A DNA stretch of 52,863 bases from Acidobacteriota bacterium (GCA_025363775.1 JANYLG010000066.1:1-52863), one strand, 5' to 3'; shown: positions 36,122-46,100, counted from the first letter of the stretch. Translations and numbers: made by a program. Notes: generated by a model not told the origin, from the letters alone.

Positions 36122-37667
36122 TCGGCACCTTCGGCAAGTAGATCCAGACGTCCTCGGCCGGATGACTGTCGAAGCGGTAGTTCGCGAGGATCCGGGTAGT
36201 CATCGGCCAACCGAAGTGCAGGTGTTCGTAGTATCCGCGACCGCGCACGGACGTGGGATCGACCTGTAAGATCACGCTCGAGAAGAATCGGGCCTCGACC
36301 TTCGACTCGAAATCGCGCGCGATGTCAGGCCGCGAGATCATCACGACACGGAGGGCGAATGGATCCAGCATGAACGGCAGTTGATCGGCCAGGACCGGCC
36401 AGAGCGCGGATTCCGACAGGACTGGCGAACGGGCGTGCGCCACGAGATCGACCACTTGCTGGCGAACGGCCAGGCTGGTGCGGCTGGACCGCGTCTGCCA
36501 CAACTGCGACACGCGCACGAAATCCTGCGCCGACATCCAGATGACGACCGCCGCGAGGGCGATCGAGACAATCCGTCTCAACTCGCGCCGGGCGCACGCG
36601 GTCCAGGCGAGCACTACGAACGAGATGCCCAGCCACTCCACCATCTGGTTGGACGGAACCGTTCCCGGCGACGACAGGGTCAACGCGGTCGAGGCGCTGA
36701 CGCCGGCGAACAACACCACGGGCAGCCACAAAGAGGTGCCCCCGGCAGCTGGATGCGCCATGGATGTCGGCTCGCGCATTCGGTTGCGCCACCTGAGCGC
36801 CACGGCGCCAGCCAGCGCGAGGCAGGTCAGCCCGAGCAGCGCCGTCAGCAGGTGCGAGTAACGGGCGAGCACGATGAAATCGCCAGCCAACAGGCGGAGA
36901 AAGGTCTGGCCTTCGCTCGTGCCCGCGAACATGCACGCGCGCCAGGAGGGGATGGCGCGCCCTGCGCTGGCCGCCTCGACCACGCCGAGGAACCCCATCG
37001 CGCCCAGAGCCATCCCGGCCGAGAAGCGGATGGCTGCTCTCACTTGCCCGGAGAGCACGAGCGCGACCGCCACGCACCCCGGCACCGCGAGGCTCGTGAC
37101 CTTGGCCGACAGCGCGAGTGTGAACCATGCGACCGCCGTCCACACTCGAGGCCTGGCGCCAGACGGCGTACGCCATAGCGGAATGGCGGCGGATAGCCCC
37201 CACAAGTTCAGCCCGGCCGCGAGCACGTCGGCGCGCACCTCGAAGAGCGTTTGCTGGATGAAGTAGGGTGCGAGCGCGCCCGCCGCGGCCAGCCAGACAA
37301 GGCGCCGAGGTGCGCCCATGGCCGAGACGACGCGCGCCAGGCCGGTCGCCAGCACGGCGGCGGCAATGGCGCTGGCCGTCGCCCCGGCGGCAAGCGGCGG
37401 AACGCCGACGCGGAGGAGGCCGCCGATGACCGTGAAGAACAGCGGGAAATAGCGGGTGCCGCCGTAGCCCATCGGCCCTGAGATCTCGCGGTAGAAGACA
37501 CCCGCCGACAGGTCGCTTCCGAGCGCCAGCCAGATGCCGCTGACATGGCTCAGGTACGCGCCCGACAGGGCCTGCCACGCGTGCAACGTGAAGGCGAGGC
37601 ACGCCAGCGCCGCTGCGGCTGCCGCCAGCGGCACGGGCACCCATCGCGAAAGTGTCGTCTCACCCAT
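36111..37667 (-). CDS. Multi-pass membrane protein, putative GT-C transferase
   Basis: About 518 residues with 10-12 hydrophobic helices and a short C-terminal soluble part. An early loop reads LSAGVFYREISGPMGYGGTRYFPLFF, similar to the substrate loop of PMT/GT39-like proteins, but the Asp-Glu motif is not clear. The start at 37667 (MGETTLSRWV) is preferred over an upstream TTG used by the ORF track. It overlaps the next gene by 11 bases, suggesting a shared membrane complex or pathway. Function remains inferred from context in the glycan locus. Confidence 0.65.
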   Translation of the reverse strand: MGETTLSRWVPVPLAAAAAALACLAFTLHAWQALSGAYLSHVSGIWLALGSDLSAGVFYREISGPMGYGGTRYFPLFFTVIGGLLRVGVPPLAAGATASAIAAAVLATGLARVVSAMGAPRRLVWLAAAGALAPYFIQQTLFEVRADVLAAGLNLWGLSAAIPLWRTPSGARPRVWTAVAWFTLALSAKVTSLAVPGCVAVALVLSGQVRAAIRFSAGMALGAMGFLGVVEAASAGRAIPSWRACMFAGTSEGQTFLRLLAGDFIVLARYSHLLTALLGLTCLALAGAVALRWRNRMREPTSMAHPAAGGTSLWLPVVLFAGVSASTALTLSSPGTVPSNQMVEWLGISFVVLAWTACARRELRRIVSIALAAVVIWMSAQDFVRVSQLWQTRSSRTSLAVRQQVVDLVAHARSPVLSESALWPVLADQLPFMLDPFALRVVMISRPDIARDFESKVEARFFSSVILQVDPTSVRGRGYYEHLHFGWPMTTRILANYRFDSHPAEDVWIYLPKVPNEH

Positions 37668-37709
37668 GCTTCGATACGGCGCGGGCCTTCCGGCCTGCAA
37701 GCGCGTTTC

Positions 37710-38879
37710 CTATATGGCGCGGGCCTTCAGGTCTGTGACCGCCCGATAAATTCGGTAGTAATTTGCCGCCACGGCTTTCGGCCTGAACTCGCGTTCCAGC
37801 ATGTCGCTGGTGGCGCCACGCGTACGTCGCGGCTTTGTGAGCGCGGCGATCACCGCATCCGCCAGGGCACCTGGGCTCTCGCGAGGCACCACATCGACGT
37901 CGTCTCCGAACAGCCCGTGAAGTTCGACACCACCGGGATTGTCGCTGGAAATGACCGGTGTGCCGCAGGCCAGCGCCTCGAGCGCCACGGTCGGGCACGC
38001 CTCGAGCAGCGACGGCAGCACGAACAGATCGGCGGCACGGTTGTACACCGCCACGGTCGCGTTGTCCACGAGGCCGGCGAATCGAACGTGCCGCTCGACG
38101 CCAAGGCGGCGGGCCGTCGCCGCCAACTCCTCGGTCAGCGTTCCCGTTCCGCACACCACCAGCGTCGTGTCGGGATGCGCCGCGACGATCGCCGGCATGG
38201 CCTCGATCAGGAACCGTTGTCCCGCCAGTGGGTGAAGCCGTTTGACGTTCAGCAGCAGGTGGCGGGCCGTGATCCCCAGCTGCGCCCTTGCCGCCCGCTG
38301 ACTGTCGCGATCCGCAGCCAGGAATTCGTTGGCGATCGGAGGATAGACGACGTGAAGGCCGGGACGATCGAGGCCGAGTTCGACCGCAAAGTCGAGGAGG
38401 CCGCGGCTGTAGAACGTGACGGCGGACGCCGACCGATAGGCGGCCGTGAAGAGGTCGGGGCCGAATCGCCGGGGCCGGTAGTGCCAGATTTCGGTGCCGT
38501 AGAGCGTCAGCACAACCGGTTTTCCAGCGCGAACGGCGAGCTTCGCGCAGTACTCGGCGAGCAGCCCGTTGCTGTGTACGTGTACCAGGTCGGCGCTGGC
38601 AATGAGCGGGGCCGCGATCCTGCCGATTCGCCAGGCGGCCGCGGCGCTGCCGATCTTCAGTGCGCGCACCACCCTGTTTTCCGCCCGGTAGGACGGCACG
38701 AACGTGACGGGCCCAGGCAGGGCGGGCGCAGCCGCGCGGATGGGCGCCAGGCGCGGCGGATGCGCAATGAAGACCGGATCGTCGCCGGCCTCGCGCGCAA
38801 AGCACCCCAGGTGGAACGGCAGCAGGGCGTTGGCCGCCTGGTCGGGTGGCAGGTGCGGTGTGACGTGACAGATACGCAC
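37710..38879 (-). CDS. Glycosyltransferase family 4
   Basis: Cytoplasmic GT-B fold retaining glycosyltransferase, 389 residues. The N-terminal domain begins MRICHVTPHLPPDQAANALLPFHLG and has DLVHVHSNGLLAEYCAKLAVRAGKPVVLTLYGTEIWHY. The C-terminal donor domain has LLNVKRLHPLAGQRFLIEAM and the GT4 motif LPSLLEACPTVALEALACGTPVISSDNPGGVELHG (E-x7-E). The sugar is unknown. It lies seven bases downstream of the deacetylase gene, on the same strand. It probably builds the repeat unit on a lipid carrier. Confidence 0.9.
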   Translation of the reverse strand: MRICHVTPHLPPDQAANALLPFHLGCFAREAGDDPVFIAHPPRLAPIRAAAPALPGPVTFVPSYRAENRVVRALKIGSAAAAWRIGRIAAPLIASADLVHVHSNGLLAEYCAKLAVRAGKPVVLTLYGTEIWHYRPRRFGPDLFTAAYRSASAVTFYSRGLLDFAVELGLDRPGLHVVYPPIANEFLAADRDSQRAARAQLGITARHLLLNVKRLHPLAGQRFLIEAMPAIVAAHPDTTLVVCGTGTLTEELAATARRLGVERHVRFAGLVDNATVAVYNRAADLFVLPSLLEACPTVALEALACGTPVISSDNPGGVELHGLFGDDVDVVPRESPGALADAVIAALTKPRRTRGATSDMLEREFRPKAVAANYYRIYRAVTDLKARAI

Positions 38880-38886
38880 GAAGGCC

Positions 38887-39846
38887 TCAGGCGCTCAGGA
38901 ACCTTGCGCGGAACTCCGCGAACGTCACAGGCGTCGCGCCAAGCTCCGACACGGCAAACGCGAGGAACCGATCCAGACGATCGAGAAACGCGTCGAGTTC
39001 GCGTTCGGTCCGATTATAGGGGCTACCCCCGACGATCGCTTCGCTCGAGTGGAAGAGCAGGTTGAGCAGCGGCACCTGGTCGGCCGCCAGCCGACGCGCC
39101 AGCAGCTTCATGTCCTCGAGCGATGAATACGACGGTCGCAGCCACAGCATCCGGGCGAGCCCGAGCTTCCTCAGGATGCGCTTGGTCGTGTAGTTCCAGG
39201 GTGCCCGCGCATACCGGTACTGGAGCCACGCCGGGTAGCGTCGATGGAGCGCAGCGGACACCGGCAGTTCCAGCAGTTGGCTCGTGCCCGGCCTGCAGGC
39301 ATCGTCGTACGACAGGAAATACGGCTGGACCGGGGCCTCGACGAACTCCGGGCCGCCCTTGTGAGTCTCGTAGAACAGGGGGGCGATGCTCGACTCGACC
39401 AGGTAGCCGGCGCGCTCGAGCGCCGACACGTGCGAGGTCGAGAACCCGAAGCGCCCGGAGCGATAGGACGTCGGACGGGCGCCGACGGCGGCGTCGATCG
39501 CGTCGGTCAGCGACGCGAGTTGACGCGCGAAGCGTTCCGGGGGGAGCGCCAGCGCGTAGGTGTGCCGGCTGACGTCGTCGGGCTCAAAGGGCGGCGTCTC
39601 CCACGCGTGGTGGTGAGCGCCTATCTCGCAGCCGCCCTGCTCGCGCAGCGCACGGAGTGTCTCGGCAGACCGGGGATCGGACACCACCGGGTGTGTGACC
39701 AGGTAGGTCGGCCGGATCTTCCGTCTCGCGAACACCGCGTGCAGCGCGGGCAGCGCGTAGATGTTCTCGAACGTCTGGTTCGCGCGCGACGCCTCGTCCC
39801 ACTGGTTGTCGCCCTCGGTGTCGATGCCGACGAGGAGATAAGGCAT
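38887..39846 (-). CDS. Polysaccharide deacetylase family protein
   Basis: A 319-residue NodB-like (CE4-type) protein. The N-terminal GIDTEGDNQWDE holds the first catalytic acidic pair, and CEIGAHHHAWETPPF holds the His-x-x-x-His-like metal site. It lacks a signal peptide, so it probably acts in the cytoplasm on a lipid-linked or nucleotide-linked glycan rather than on exported polymer. Adjacent genes are a GNAT protein (its stop is directly followed by this start) and the GT4 transferase, suggesting an acetyl-amino-sugar editing step. The substrate is not known. Confidence 0.85.
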   Translation of the reverse strand: MPYLLVGIDTEGDNQWDEASRANQTFENIYALPALHAVFARRKIRPTYLVTHPVVSDPRSAETLRALREQGGCEIGAHHHAWETPPFEPDDVSRHTYALALPPERFARQLASLTDAIDAAVGARPTSYRSGRFGFSTSHVSALERAGYLVESSIAPLFYETHKGGPEFVEAPVQPYFLSYDDACRPGTSQLLELPVSAALHRRYPAWLQYRYARAPWNYTTKRILRKLGLARMLWLRPSYSSLEDMKLLARRLAADQVPLLNLLFHSSEAIVGGSPYNRTERELDAFLDRLDRFLAFAVSELGATPVTFAEFRARFLSA

Positions 39847-40890
39847 CTACCGGTCCTGGTCGGAATCGCCAAGCGTGAAGTGCCAGTCGTCCGTGTGATC
39901 GTAGAAGCCGGACGGCACGGGCACGGCGTTCACCTTGATCGTGAACTCCAGCGTGGACTTCACGGGGAAATATCCCGAGCGGCGAAAGAGCGTGCGGAAG
40001 CCGGCGTGCATCGAGAACAGGCGCACCTTGTCCGAGTCCGCGGCGCGCGCTTCGCGATCCACCCAGCGCAGCAGCGTTTCCAGGCCAACCGCGTCGGCGG
40101 GATCGACGAGGTAGTCCACCAGGATGGTGACCCGACCCCGCGGTTCCTGCACGTGACGGTAGACGGCATAGCCGCCGATGGTCTCGTCACGTTTGAGCGC
40201 CACGATCGAATAGCGCACGTGCGGCGGCTCGACGTATTTCCAGTTGAGGTACGCCGCGTCCCGCCTGACCGCAAGTCCGAAGGACGGTCCGACCCGTGCC
40301 CAGAGCCTGGTGAAGCGGTCGTCGAAATGGCGGACCGGCTCGACCTGCGCGTGAAGAGGCTTGTTCCTGGAGATGAAGCGGACGTATGGGTAGGTGATCG
40401 CCGACACCAGGCGGTTGAGCGGCATCGGCCAGTTCGACCGTCGGACGGCGCGCCGCGTGAGCGGCTTCACGAAGCAGGGGACCGGCCCCACCTCGGGCCA
40501 CTTCAGCTTCTTGAACAGGCGGTGCGAGGAGGCCGAGAGGCCAAGGCCGAGCGATGCGCCGACGTGCTGATCCCAGGTGCGAAACAGCACCTCGCCGATC
40601 CCCTGCCGCTGACGCTCTGGCGCCACCATGACGTCCATGCCCCACGATCCCGCGACGTCCTGGCCCGTCAACGTGAGCCGCACCGGCATCGTGGCGTACT
40701 GGCCGATGATCGTCGGCCCTTCCCTGGCCAGCCAGATTTGCGGTCCGCCCGGAGGGTTGTTCGGGTTCTGGAGGTACTGCCAGTTCCAGCGCAACTGACT
40801 GGCGTTGGCCGCGTCGTGTCCGAACACCCGGCGATACAGGGTGTCGATGGCGCGGCGGTCCTCGAGGCGAAAGCGAACGATGTCGGCCAT
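39847..40890 (-). CDS. GNAT-fold acyltransferase
   Basis: A 347-residue protein with an N-terminal GNAT acetyl-CoA-binding motif (GMDVMVAPERQRQGIGEVLFRTWDQHV) and a second GNAT-like half (YLNWKYVEPPHVRYSIVALKRDETIGGYAVYRH...). This double arrangement resembles FemAB-like or surface-glycan N-acyltransferases. The neighbouring deacetylase starts immediately after its stop, so acylation and deacetylation of an amino sugar may be linked. Substrate unassigned. Confidence 0.78.
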   Translation of the reverse strand: MADIVRFRLEDRRAIDTLYRRVFGHDAANASQLRWNWQYLQNPNNPPGGPQIWLAREGPTIIGQYATMPVRLTLTGQDVAGSWGMDVMVAPERQRQGIGEVLFRTWDQHVGASLGLGLSASSHRLFKKLKWPEVGPVPCFVKPLTRRAVRRSNWPMPLNRLVSAITYPYVRFISRNKPLHAQVEPVRHFDDRFTRLWARVGPSFGLAVRRDAAYLNWKYVEPPHVRYSIVALKRDETIGGYAVYRHVQEPRGRVTILVDYLVDPADAVGLETLLRWVDREARAADSDKVRLFSMHAGFRTLFRRSGYFPVKSTLEFTIKVNAVPVPSGFYDHTDDWHFTLGDSDQDR

Positions 40891-40894
40891 GATA

Positions 40895-41755
40895 CTACCG
40901 GGTCCGGTCCGGTGCCGCGTCGTCGATCCGGAGAACGTATTCCACCGCTCCGACCACCACGTCCTGCGTCAGCCGGCTGTCGCGCAGCCACCTGGCGATA
41001 GGGCCGGGCAGCCGGCGAAAGGTGCGCGTCTGGTGCAGGTTCTCGCGGAGAATCTCGAATCCCGCGTCGAGAATCCGCGTCCGCATCCGGTGGATTCTCA
41101 CCCTCTCGAGCAGGTCGTCGTGCTTCACCGTGCCCTGCCTGGCGGCCTTGATGAACGTGTTCTCGTGCTCCGGTTCCCGCAGCGTCCAGGGCGCGTGGCG
41201 CGCGAGCGCGCGAAACGTGGCAAATGCGGCGCGTCGTCCGAGCAGCAGGTGCAGCGGCACGGGCACTTTCAGCCGCGGCAGGTGAGCGCCGGCGAACGAC
41301 AGGTAGGGCGACGTCGAGAGGTACATGCGGCCGCCCGACTTCAGCACGCGGCGGCACTCGCGCAAATACCGGGCGGCGTCGGCCACGTGCTCGATGACCG
41401 CATGAGACAGCACGAGGTCGAACGCCCTGTCGGGAAAAGGCAGCCACATGCCGTTGGCGACGGCGAACGAGACGTTGCGGACGCCGCGCTCGGCGGCCAG
41501 CCTCGTGCCCGCGTCCCTGAACCTCGGCGTCAGGTCGATCGCGGTCAGCGATTCCGCCTCTTCCGCGAACGACACCGGCATGCCCCCGCCGCCGCAGCCC
41601 GCATCGAGAATTCGCCCTGTCATCGACACGCCGGCCTGCTCGAGGTATGCCAGGACCTTCGCGCTCCGGTAGTACTCGAACAGCGCGTAGTCGTACTCCG
41701 ACCGGAACCGGAGGTCGGAATGGCGTTTGATGGCCGAATCGTCGATCTGTCGCAA
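40895..41755 (-). CDS. Class I SAM-dependent methyltransferase
   Basis: Soluble methyltransferase of 286 residues. Motif I is GRILDAGCGGGGMPVSFAEEAESLTAIDLT, and FDLVLSHAVIEHVADAARYLRECRRVLKSGGRMYLSTSP follows, the usual methyltransferase-11 pattern. The C-terminal ~120 residues are helical and less conserved. It is four bases upstream of the GNAT gene in the glycan locus, so O- or N-methylation of a sugar is likely but not proven. Confidence 0.85.
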   Translation of the reverse strand: MRQIDDSAIKRHSDLRFRSEYDYALFEYYRSAKVLAYLEQAGVSMTGRILDAGCGGGGMPVSFAEEAESLTAIDLTPRFRDAGTRLAAERGVRNVSFAVANGMWLPFPDRAFDLVLSHAVIEHVADAARYLRECRRVLKSGGRMYLSTSPYLSFAGAHLPRLKVPVPLHLLLGRRAAFATFRALARHAPWTLREPEHENTFIKAARQGTVKHDDLLERVRIHRMRTRILDAGFEILRENLHQTRTFRRLPGPIARWLRDSRLTQDVVVGAVEYVLRIDDAAPDRTR

Positions 41756-41831
41756 GGGAAGTCTACTGCTCCAAAAGGGTCATTGTAGCCCACCGGAAGT
41801 CTTGCGCGGGCGTCGAGGCGCGAGGTCCCGG

Positions 41832-43625
41832 TCACTTCCCGTCGGGGTACTTGTCGATCAACGCCGCCAGGTCCCGCCCGCCCGGGCTCTCCGCCACATC
41901 GAACTCCCGGACGATCTTCCAACCGGGGCAGGCGGCGAGGACGTCCTTGATGACAGGTCCTTCGTAGCCAATCGCAGGATGCACGTAGGTGAGGAGGTAC
42001 CGGATGTCACGGCGGGTCGTTCGATCGGCGTAGTTGCCGAAGCCGCGGCCGACGAACCACGGCGTGATCCGGCTCTCCAGGGCCAGGCCGTTCGCCAGCT
42101 TGCCGTGAACGACCGTCCCTGGCGGCAGCCACCGGGCCACGGCCAGCATGGCGTCGTAGTTCTTGTACGTCCTGATTGCCGCAAAGCGCGAGAACTGCCA
42201 CAGGTCGGCTCCGAGGAGCACGGCGAGGGCCACGAGGCCCGCGGTCGCGCTCCAGCGGATCTGCGAGAGCCGGCTGGGCAGCCGCGGCCAGGTGGCGTAG
42301 GCGGCCAGGCCGACGAGGGCAGCGATGGCGGCGGACCAGCGGACGGCCGGTTGAAAGACCCCGGAGTGGATCTCCGGGAGGAACCGAAGGCGGACCGCCG
42401 CGCCGGACATCAGGTACAAGCACGCGAAGACGACCGGGGCCGCTGCGAGCGCGCGCAGGACGCTCGTGCGTGCGGCGTTCTCGTCGAGCAACCGGCGGTC
42501 GCGCGCGATCGCGAGCGCGGCCAGCGCCACGAGGGCGGGGACCAGGAACACCAGGCGGCGCTCGTTGCCGACGTCGTGCAGGACGAGCTCGGTCACGCCG
42601 AGCGCCACCCAGAACAGCAGCAGGCGCTCGGCTGGCGCCACCCTGCGCCACCGGAAGAAGAGCCCCAGGCCGCTGCCGACCGCCAGAAGGGTGACGACCC
42701 ACATCCTCGTGAAGAAATCGTGGATGACCGGGAACCAGGTGGCGCGGTCCACGAGGGCCTTCAGCGTGTAAGCCGGCTTGCGCGTGACCGAGATCTGCCA
42801 GTTGTAGAACCGGTAGTCCTGCCAGTGTGGGGCGATGAAGATGACGAGACTCAGGACGCCCGTGACGGCCAGCCCAAGCAGCGTGAGCCAGGCGCCGCGC
42901 GACGGTTGGCGATCCTGCGGCCTGTCCGCCTGTCGAGCGCCTCCCGCGAGCACGATCGACAGCAGCGCATCGATCGCGAGGGCCGGCAGGAAGAACACCG
43001 CGGACGCCTTGGTGAAGTACGCGAGGATGGCGGCCACACCCGCGGCCACGCCCCACCGTGGCGACTCCGCAGCCCGGCCGTAGCAGTACCACGACGCCAC
43101 GATCAGCGACACCATCGTCGCTTCCATCAGCGCCGCGCGGTCGTAGGTGACCGAGACGAAATTGGTGGCGAGCAACCCTGCCGCGACGAGCCCGGCGAGG
43201 CGGCCTCCGATACGAGCGACGCCGAGGCCGAGCAACAGGACGGCCAGCACACCCATCAACTGGGACACCAGGCGCGCCTGCCAGAGGCCGACACCGAATG
43301 CCCGGAAGCTGATGTACTCCAGCCCGGTGAGCACCGGCGTGATGTACATCGGGTTCCACTGGTCCCCATCCACCTGCCAACTGCCGGCCAGCGCGCGGTT
43401 TCTCGCGTTGTGCACCCAGGCCCCCTCGTCGTGCCAGACGACGCCCGGGCTCGAGAACCACGGCGGGTCCGCGAGCGGGAAGACCGTGCGAACCGTGGTC
43501 GCCAGCAGGACAACAGCCGCCAGGATGATGGCAAACCGCCAGGCCGACATCTCCGGCTTCATCGCCGTTGCGGCGACGTGTCCCAGGCCCGCGGATGTAC
43601 CGCGCAGAGTGACGTCCCCGGTCAT
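41832..43625 (-). CDS. GT39/PMT-like membrane glycosyltransferase
   Basis: About 597 residues and 11-12 membrane helices with a C-terminal periplasmic domain. The first loop has VVWHDEGAWVHNARNRALAG, containing the Asp-Glu pair of dolichyl-phosphate-mannose:protein mannosyltransferase-type (PMT_2) enzymes. ATG 43625 overlaps the stop of the next gene upstream (ATGA), so the ORF-track start at 43727 is rejected. Together with its neighbour it forms a tandem pair of GT-C proteins that may use the polyprenyl sugar made by the GT2 synthase at 45303-46085. Confidence 0.82.
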   Translation of the reverse strand: MTGDVTLRGTSAGLGHVAATAMKPEMSAWRFAIILAAVVLLATTVRTVFPLADPPWFSSPGVVWHDEGAWVHNARNRALAGSWQVDGDQWNPMYITPVLTGLEYISFRAFGVGLWQARLVSQLMGVLAVLLLGLGVARIGGRLAGLVAAGLLATNFVSVTYDRAALMEATMVSLIVASWYCYGRAAESPRWGVAAGVAAILAYFTKASAVFFLPALAIDALLSIVLAGGARQADRPQDRQPSRGAWLTLLGLAVTGVLSLVIFIAPHWQDYRFYNWQISVTRKPAYTLKALVDRATWFPVIHDFFTRMWVVTLLAVGSGLGLFFRWRRVAPAERLLLFWVALGVTELVLHDVGNERRLVFLVPALVALAALAIARDRRLLDENAARTSVLRALAAAPVVFACLYLMSGAAVRLRFLPEIHSGVFQPAVRWSAAIAALVGLAAYATWPRLPSRLSQIRWSATAGLVALAVLLGADLWQFSRFAAIRTYKNYDAMLAVARWLPPGTVVHGKLANGLALESRITPWFVGRGFGNYADRTTRRDIRYLLTYVHPAIGYEGPVIKDVLAACPGWKIVREFDVAESPGGRDLAALIDKYPDGK

Positions 43626-45232
43626 GGCAAGTCCCGCCGTTTCCAGATGAAGTACGTCCCGGTGTCGGCTTCCTGCCGGTACCCTTCGGTGAGCCATCCC
43701 TGCAGGGACGGCTGGCGCGAGAACCACGTGGCCGAGTCGATGCCCTCAGCCGGCCAGTCGCGTTGCTGCAGAACCACGACAGCCGGGTGCCACTTCTTCA
43801 GTTCATCCAGGAAGGCGCCGACGCCGTATCCTGGTTTCCCCTCGTTGAAACCCACCAGCAGCGGGCGGCTCCAGAAGAAGCGCGAGGCGCTCTGCCGGTC
43901 GGCGCGCACGAGCGCGCCTGGCGAGAAGCCGAGCACGAGGACCCGGTCGAGCGGTCCCGTTTCCGCTCTCAGCCTGTCACCCAGCTGGGTAGAGGCCAGC
44001 GCAGAGAACTTGTCCGTCGGTCGCTGGCCGCCGAACTTCGACAGGTATTGCTCGCGCGGCGTCTGCCCGCGCAGGTAATCGAGGTCGTAGGTTGTGCTGG
44101 CCGCCCACTTGTCGAACTGATTGACGCGCGCGACGCCAATCGCCAGGAGCACGAAGAGGCCGGCGCGAGACAGCGGACCGAGCACGCGCCACGCGATGGC
44201 GCTGGCGGTTCCTGCTGCCAGCGCCAGGGCCGGCCCGGCCTGGACGAAGTACTGCGGCAGGTCGCGGCTGCCGTTGATGGCGATCGACACGCAGGCGGCA
44301 GCCACCCACGCCGGGGCGACGGCCAGCTGGCGTTGCCTGACCGAGGCCACGACCAGCGCGGCGCAGCCGATGCCGCCCACGAACCAGAGCGCGTCCACCT
44401 GTGCGTGCCGCAGTGGGAACGTCACCAGGTAACGCGCAACACCCCAGGCTCCAGCGTAGGTTTCGCCCGAATAGCGCAGGTTGTAGACGAAGGTGGCCTG
44501 GAAGAGATCGCCGAGCGCGTGGTGCGCCGCAAACCACCACGCGACGGCGCCGATCACCACGACGAAGCCGAGCGCGAGCGCGGGAGCCTGCCGCCAGAAT
44601 ACACGCGCGCCCCGGTTCCGCGGGTCGAACGACGCGTCACGCCGGACGCCGACCAGGTAGACGAGCACCCCCGGGACCACGTAGATTCCCGCGTTGTACT
44701 TGTAGACGAACGCGGCGCCGAAGAGCGCACCGGCCAGCACGCTCCATCCGAGCGCCGCCCACTCGCGCCCCCGTTCGCTGGCCGCCGCCGTGGCGGCAAA
44801 CGCGGCAAGGAGTGCCGTCGTGACGACCAGGGCGATGAACGTCTCCGTCTGGCTGCGAACCCAGAGACCGCCAAGCCGCTGGAACGAGGGATCGCCAAGC
44901 AGGAGGAACAGGAGCGCTGCCGCTTCGCCAGCCCCGCGTCGGCCGGTGATGCGCCAGCCGAGCAGGACGAGGAGGCCGGCGACCAGTGCGGCGACCGCGA
45001 GGTCGGTGGTCGCCACGACCGACTCGTTCCGCCAGAGACCGAGCATCGCGGCGTAGGTGAAGTGAATCCCCGGCGGTTTCTGATCCCACGCATCGCGGTA
45101 CGGCACCTCGCCCTTCAGGATCGACTGCCCCACGTAGGCATAGATCCCCTGGTCACCGCCGGCCGGCTGGACCACGGACGGCAGGCGGACGAGCAGCAGC
45201 GCGACCGCGAGGATCGCGAACGACCATCTCAT
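43622..45232 (-). CDS. GT39/PMT-like membrane glycosyltransferase
   Basis: About 536 residues with 11-12 helices. The diagnostic loop is AGGDQGIYAYVGQSILKGEVPYRDAWDQKPPGIHFTYA, characteristic of ArnT/PMT_2-like bacterial GT-C enzymes, with the Asp-Gln/Arg-Asp residues at the donor site. The C-terminal domain (DKFSALASTQLGDRL...) is soluble. The start is ATG 45232, not the ORF-track 45439, which would run into the divergent GT2 gene. Its promoter must lie in the ~70-bp gap shared with that gene. Confidence 0.83.
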   Translation of the reverse strand: MRWSFAILAVALLLVRLPSVVQPAGGDQGIYAYVGQSILKGEVPYRDAWDQKPPGIHFTYAAMLGLWRNESVVATTDLAVAALVAGLLVLLGWRITGRRGAGEAAALLFLLLGDPSFQRLGGLWVRSQTETFIALVVTTALLAAFAATAAASERGREWAALGWSVLAGALFGAAFVYKYNAGIYVVPGVLVYLVGVRRDASFDPRNRGARVFWRQAPALALGFVVVIGAVAWWFAAHHALGDLFQATFVYNLRYSGETYAGAWGVARYLVTFPLRHAQVDALWFVGGIGCAALVVASVRQRQLAVAPAWVAAACVSIAINGSRDLPQYFVQAGPALALAAGTASAIAWRVLGPLSRAGLFVLLAIGVARVNQFDKWAASTTYDLDYLRGQTPREQYLSKFGGQRPTDKFSALASTQLGDRLRAETGPLDRVLVLGFSPGALVRADRQSASRFFWSRPLLVGFNEGKPGYGVGAFLDELKKWHPAVVVLQQRDWPAEGIDSATWFSRQPSLQGWLTEGYRQEADTGTYFIWKRRDLP

Positions 45233-45302
45233 GCGAAATAACACTGGAGCAGGCGCGCCGAATCGGCCACAATGCGGGGAAGTGTACCATAGCGCGGGCA
45301 CC

Positions 45303-46085
45303 GTGACCGACCGTTGCGACCTCTCGATCGTCGTCCCCACGTACAACGAGCGCGAACGCCTTGGCGAACTCGTGACTTCGGTGGCGAGCGTGTTTTCAGC
45401 CCATCGGATCGTGGGCGAAATCGTCGTCGTGGACGACAACTCCCCGGACGGGACCGGGAGGATCGCGGACGAACTGGCGACGCGGTATCCTCTCCAGGTC
45501 GTTCACCGGCAGGGAAAGCTCGGGCTTGGCAGCGCGGTCATCGAGGGGTTTGGGCAGGCGCGGGGAGCGATGCTCGGCGTGATGGACGCCGACCTGAGCC
45601 ACCCGCCATCGGTGCTGCCGGGAATGCTGGCCGCCCTGCGTGCGCTCGACGTGGACGTCGTGGTCGGGAGCCGCTACATTCCAGGTGGAGCGTCGAAGAA
45701 CTGGCCGTTGATTCGGTTGGCGATGTCGCGGTTCGCATGCGTGCTGGCCTGGCCGCTGACGCCCGTTCGCGATGCCACGTCCGGTCTGTTTCTCGTCAAG
45801 CGTGAAGCAATCGAGGGCGTGAAGATCTCCGCCGCCGGCTTCAAGATCTGCCTCGAGTTGCTCACGCGCAGCCGGATCGCCTCAATCGCCGAAATCCCGT
45901 ACGTTTTCGCCGATCGCGTCGCTGGACGGAGCAAGATGACGCTGCGCGAGGCCCTTGGCTATTTCGTGCAGTTGCGCGATCTCTACGGGGTGACATTCAA
46001 GGGACGCACGCCGCGCGCCGCCTACCGGCGCGTGTCGGAGGACGAACTCCAGCGGCTGATCCGCATCGCCTTCCCCGGGCGTTAA
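45303..46085 (+). CDS. Polyprenyl-phosphate sugar synthase (DPM1-like GT2)
   Basis: GT-A fold transferase of 260 residues, similar to dolichol-phosphate mannose synthase. It has LSIVVPTYNERERLGELV, the nucleotide-sugar motif IVVVDDNSPDGTGRIAD, the metal-binding DADLSHPP and VVGSRYIPGG. No C-terminal membrane helices are present, as in the soluble DPM1 type. I chose GTG 45303, which begins just before the conserved strand; the ORF-track start at 45231 overlaps the divergent gene. It is the only plus-strand gene in the glycan locus. It probably supplies polyprenyl-phosphate mannose or a similar donor to the adjacent PMT-like enzymes. Confidence 0.88.
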   Translation: MTDRCDLSIVVPTYNERERLGELVTSVASVFSAHRIVGEIVVVDDNSPDGTGRIADELATRYPLQVVHRQGKLGLGSAVIEGFGQARGAMLGVMDADLSHPPSVLPGMLAALRALDVDVVVGSRYIPGGASKNWPLIRLAMSRFACVLAWPLTPVRDATSGLFLVKREAIEGVKISAAGFKICLELLTRSRIASIAEIPYVFADRVAGRSKMTLREALGYFVQLRDLYGVTFKGRTPRAAYRRVSEDELQRLIRIAFPGR

Positions 46086-46100
46086 CGCGCTCCATGGGAT

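Noticed and set aside
39244-41001. 585-residue plus-strand ORF
   Set aside because: Antisense to the deacetylase and GNAT genes, which have clear motifs.
41727-44078. 783-residue plus-strand ORF
   Set aside because: Antisense to two GT-C genes; it is long only because stop codons are rare in this GC-rich frame.
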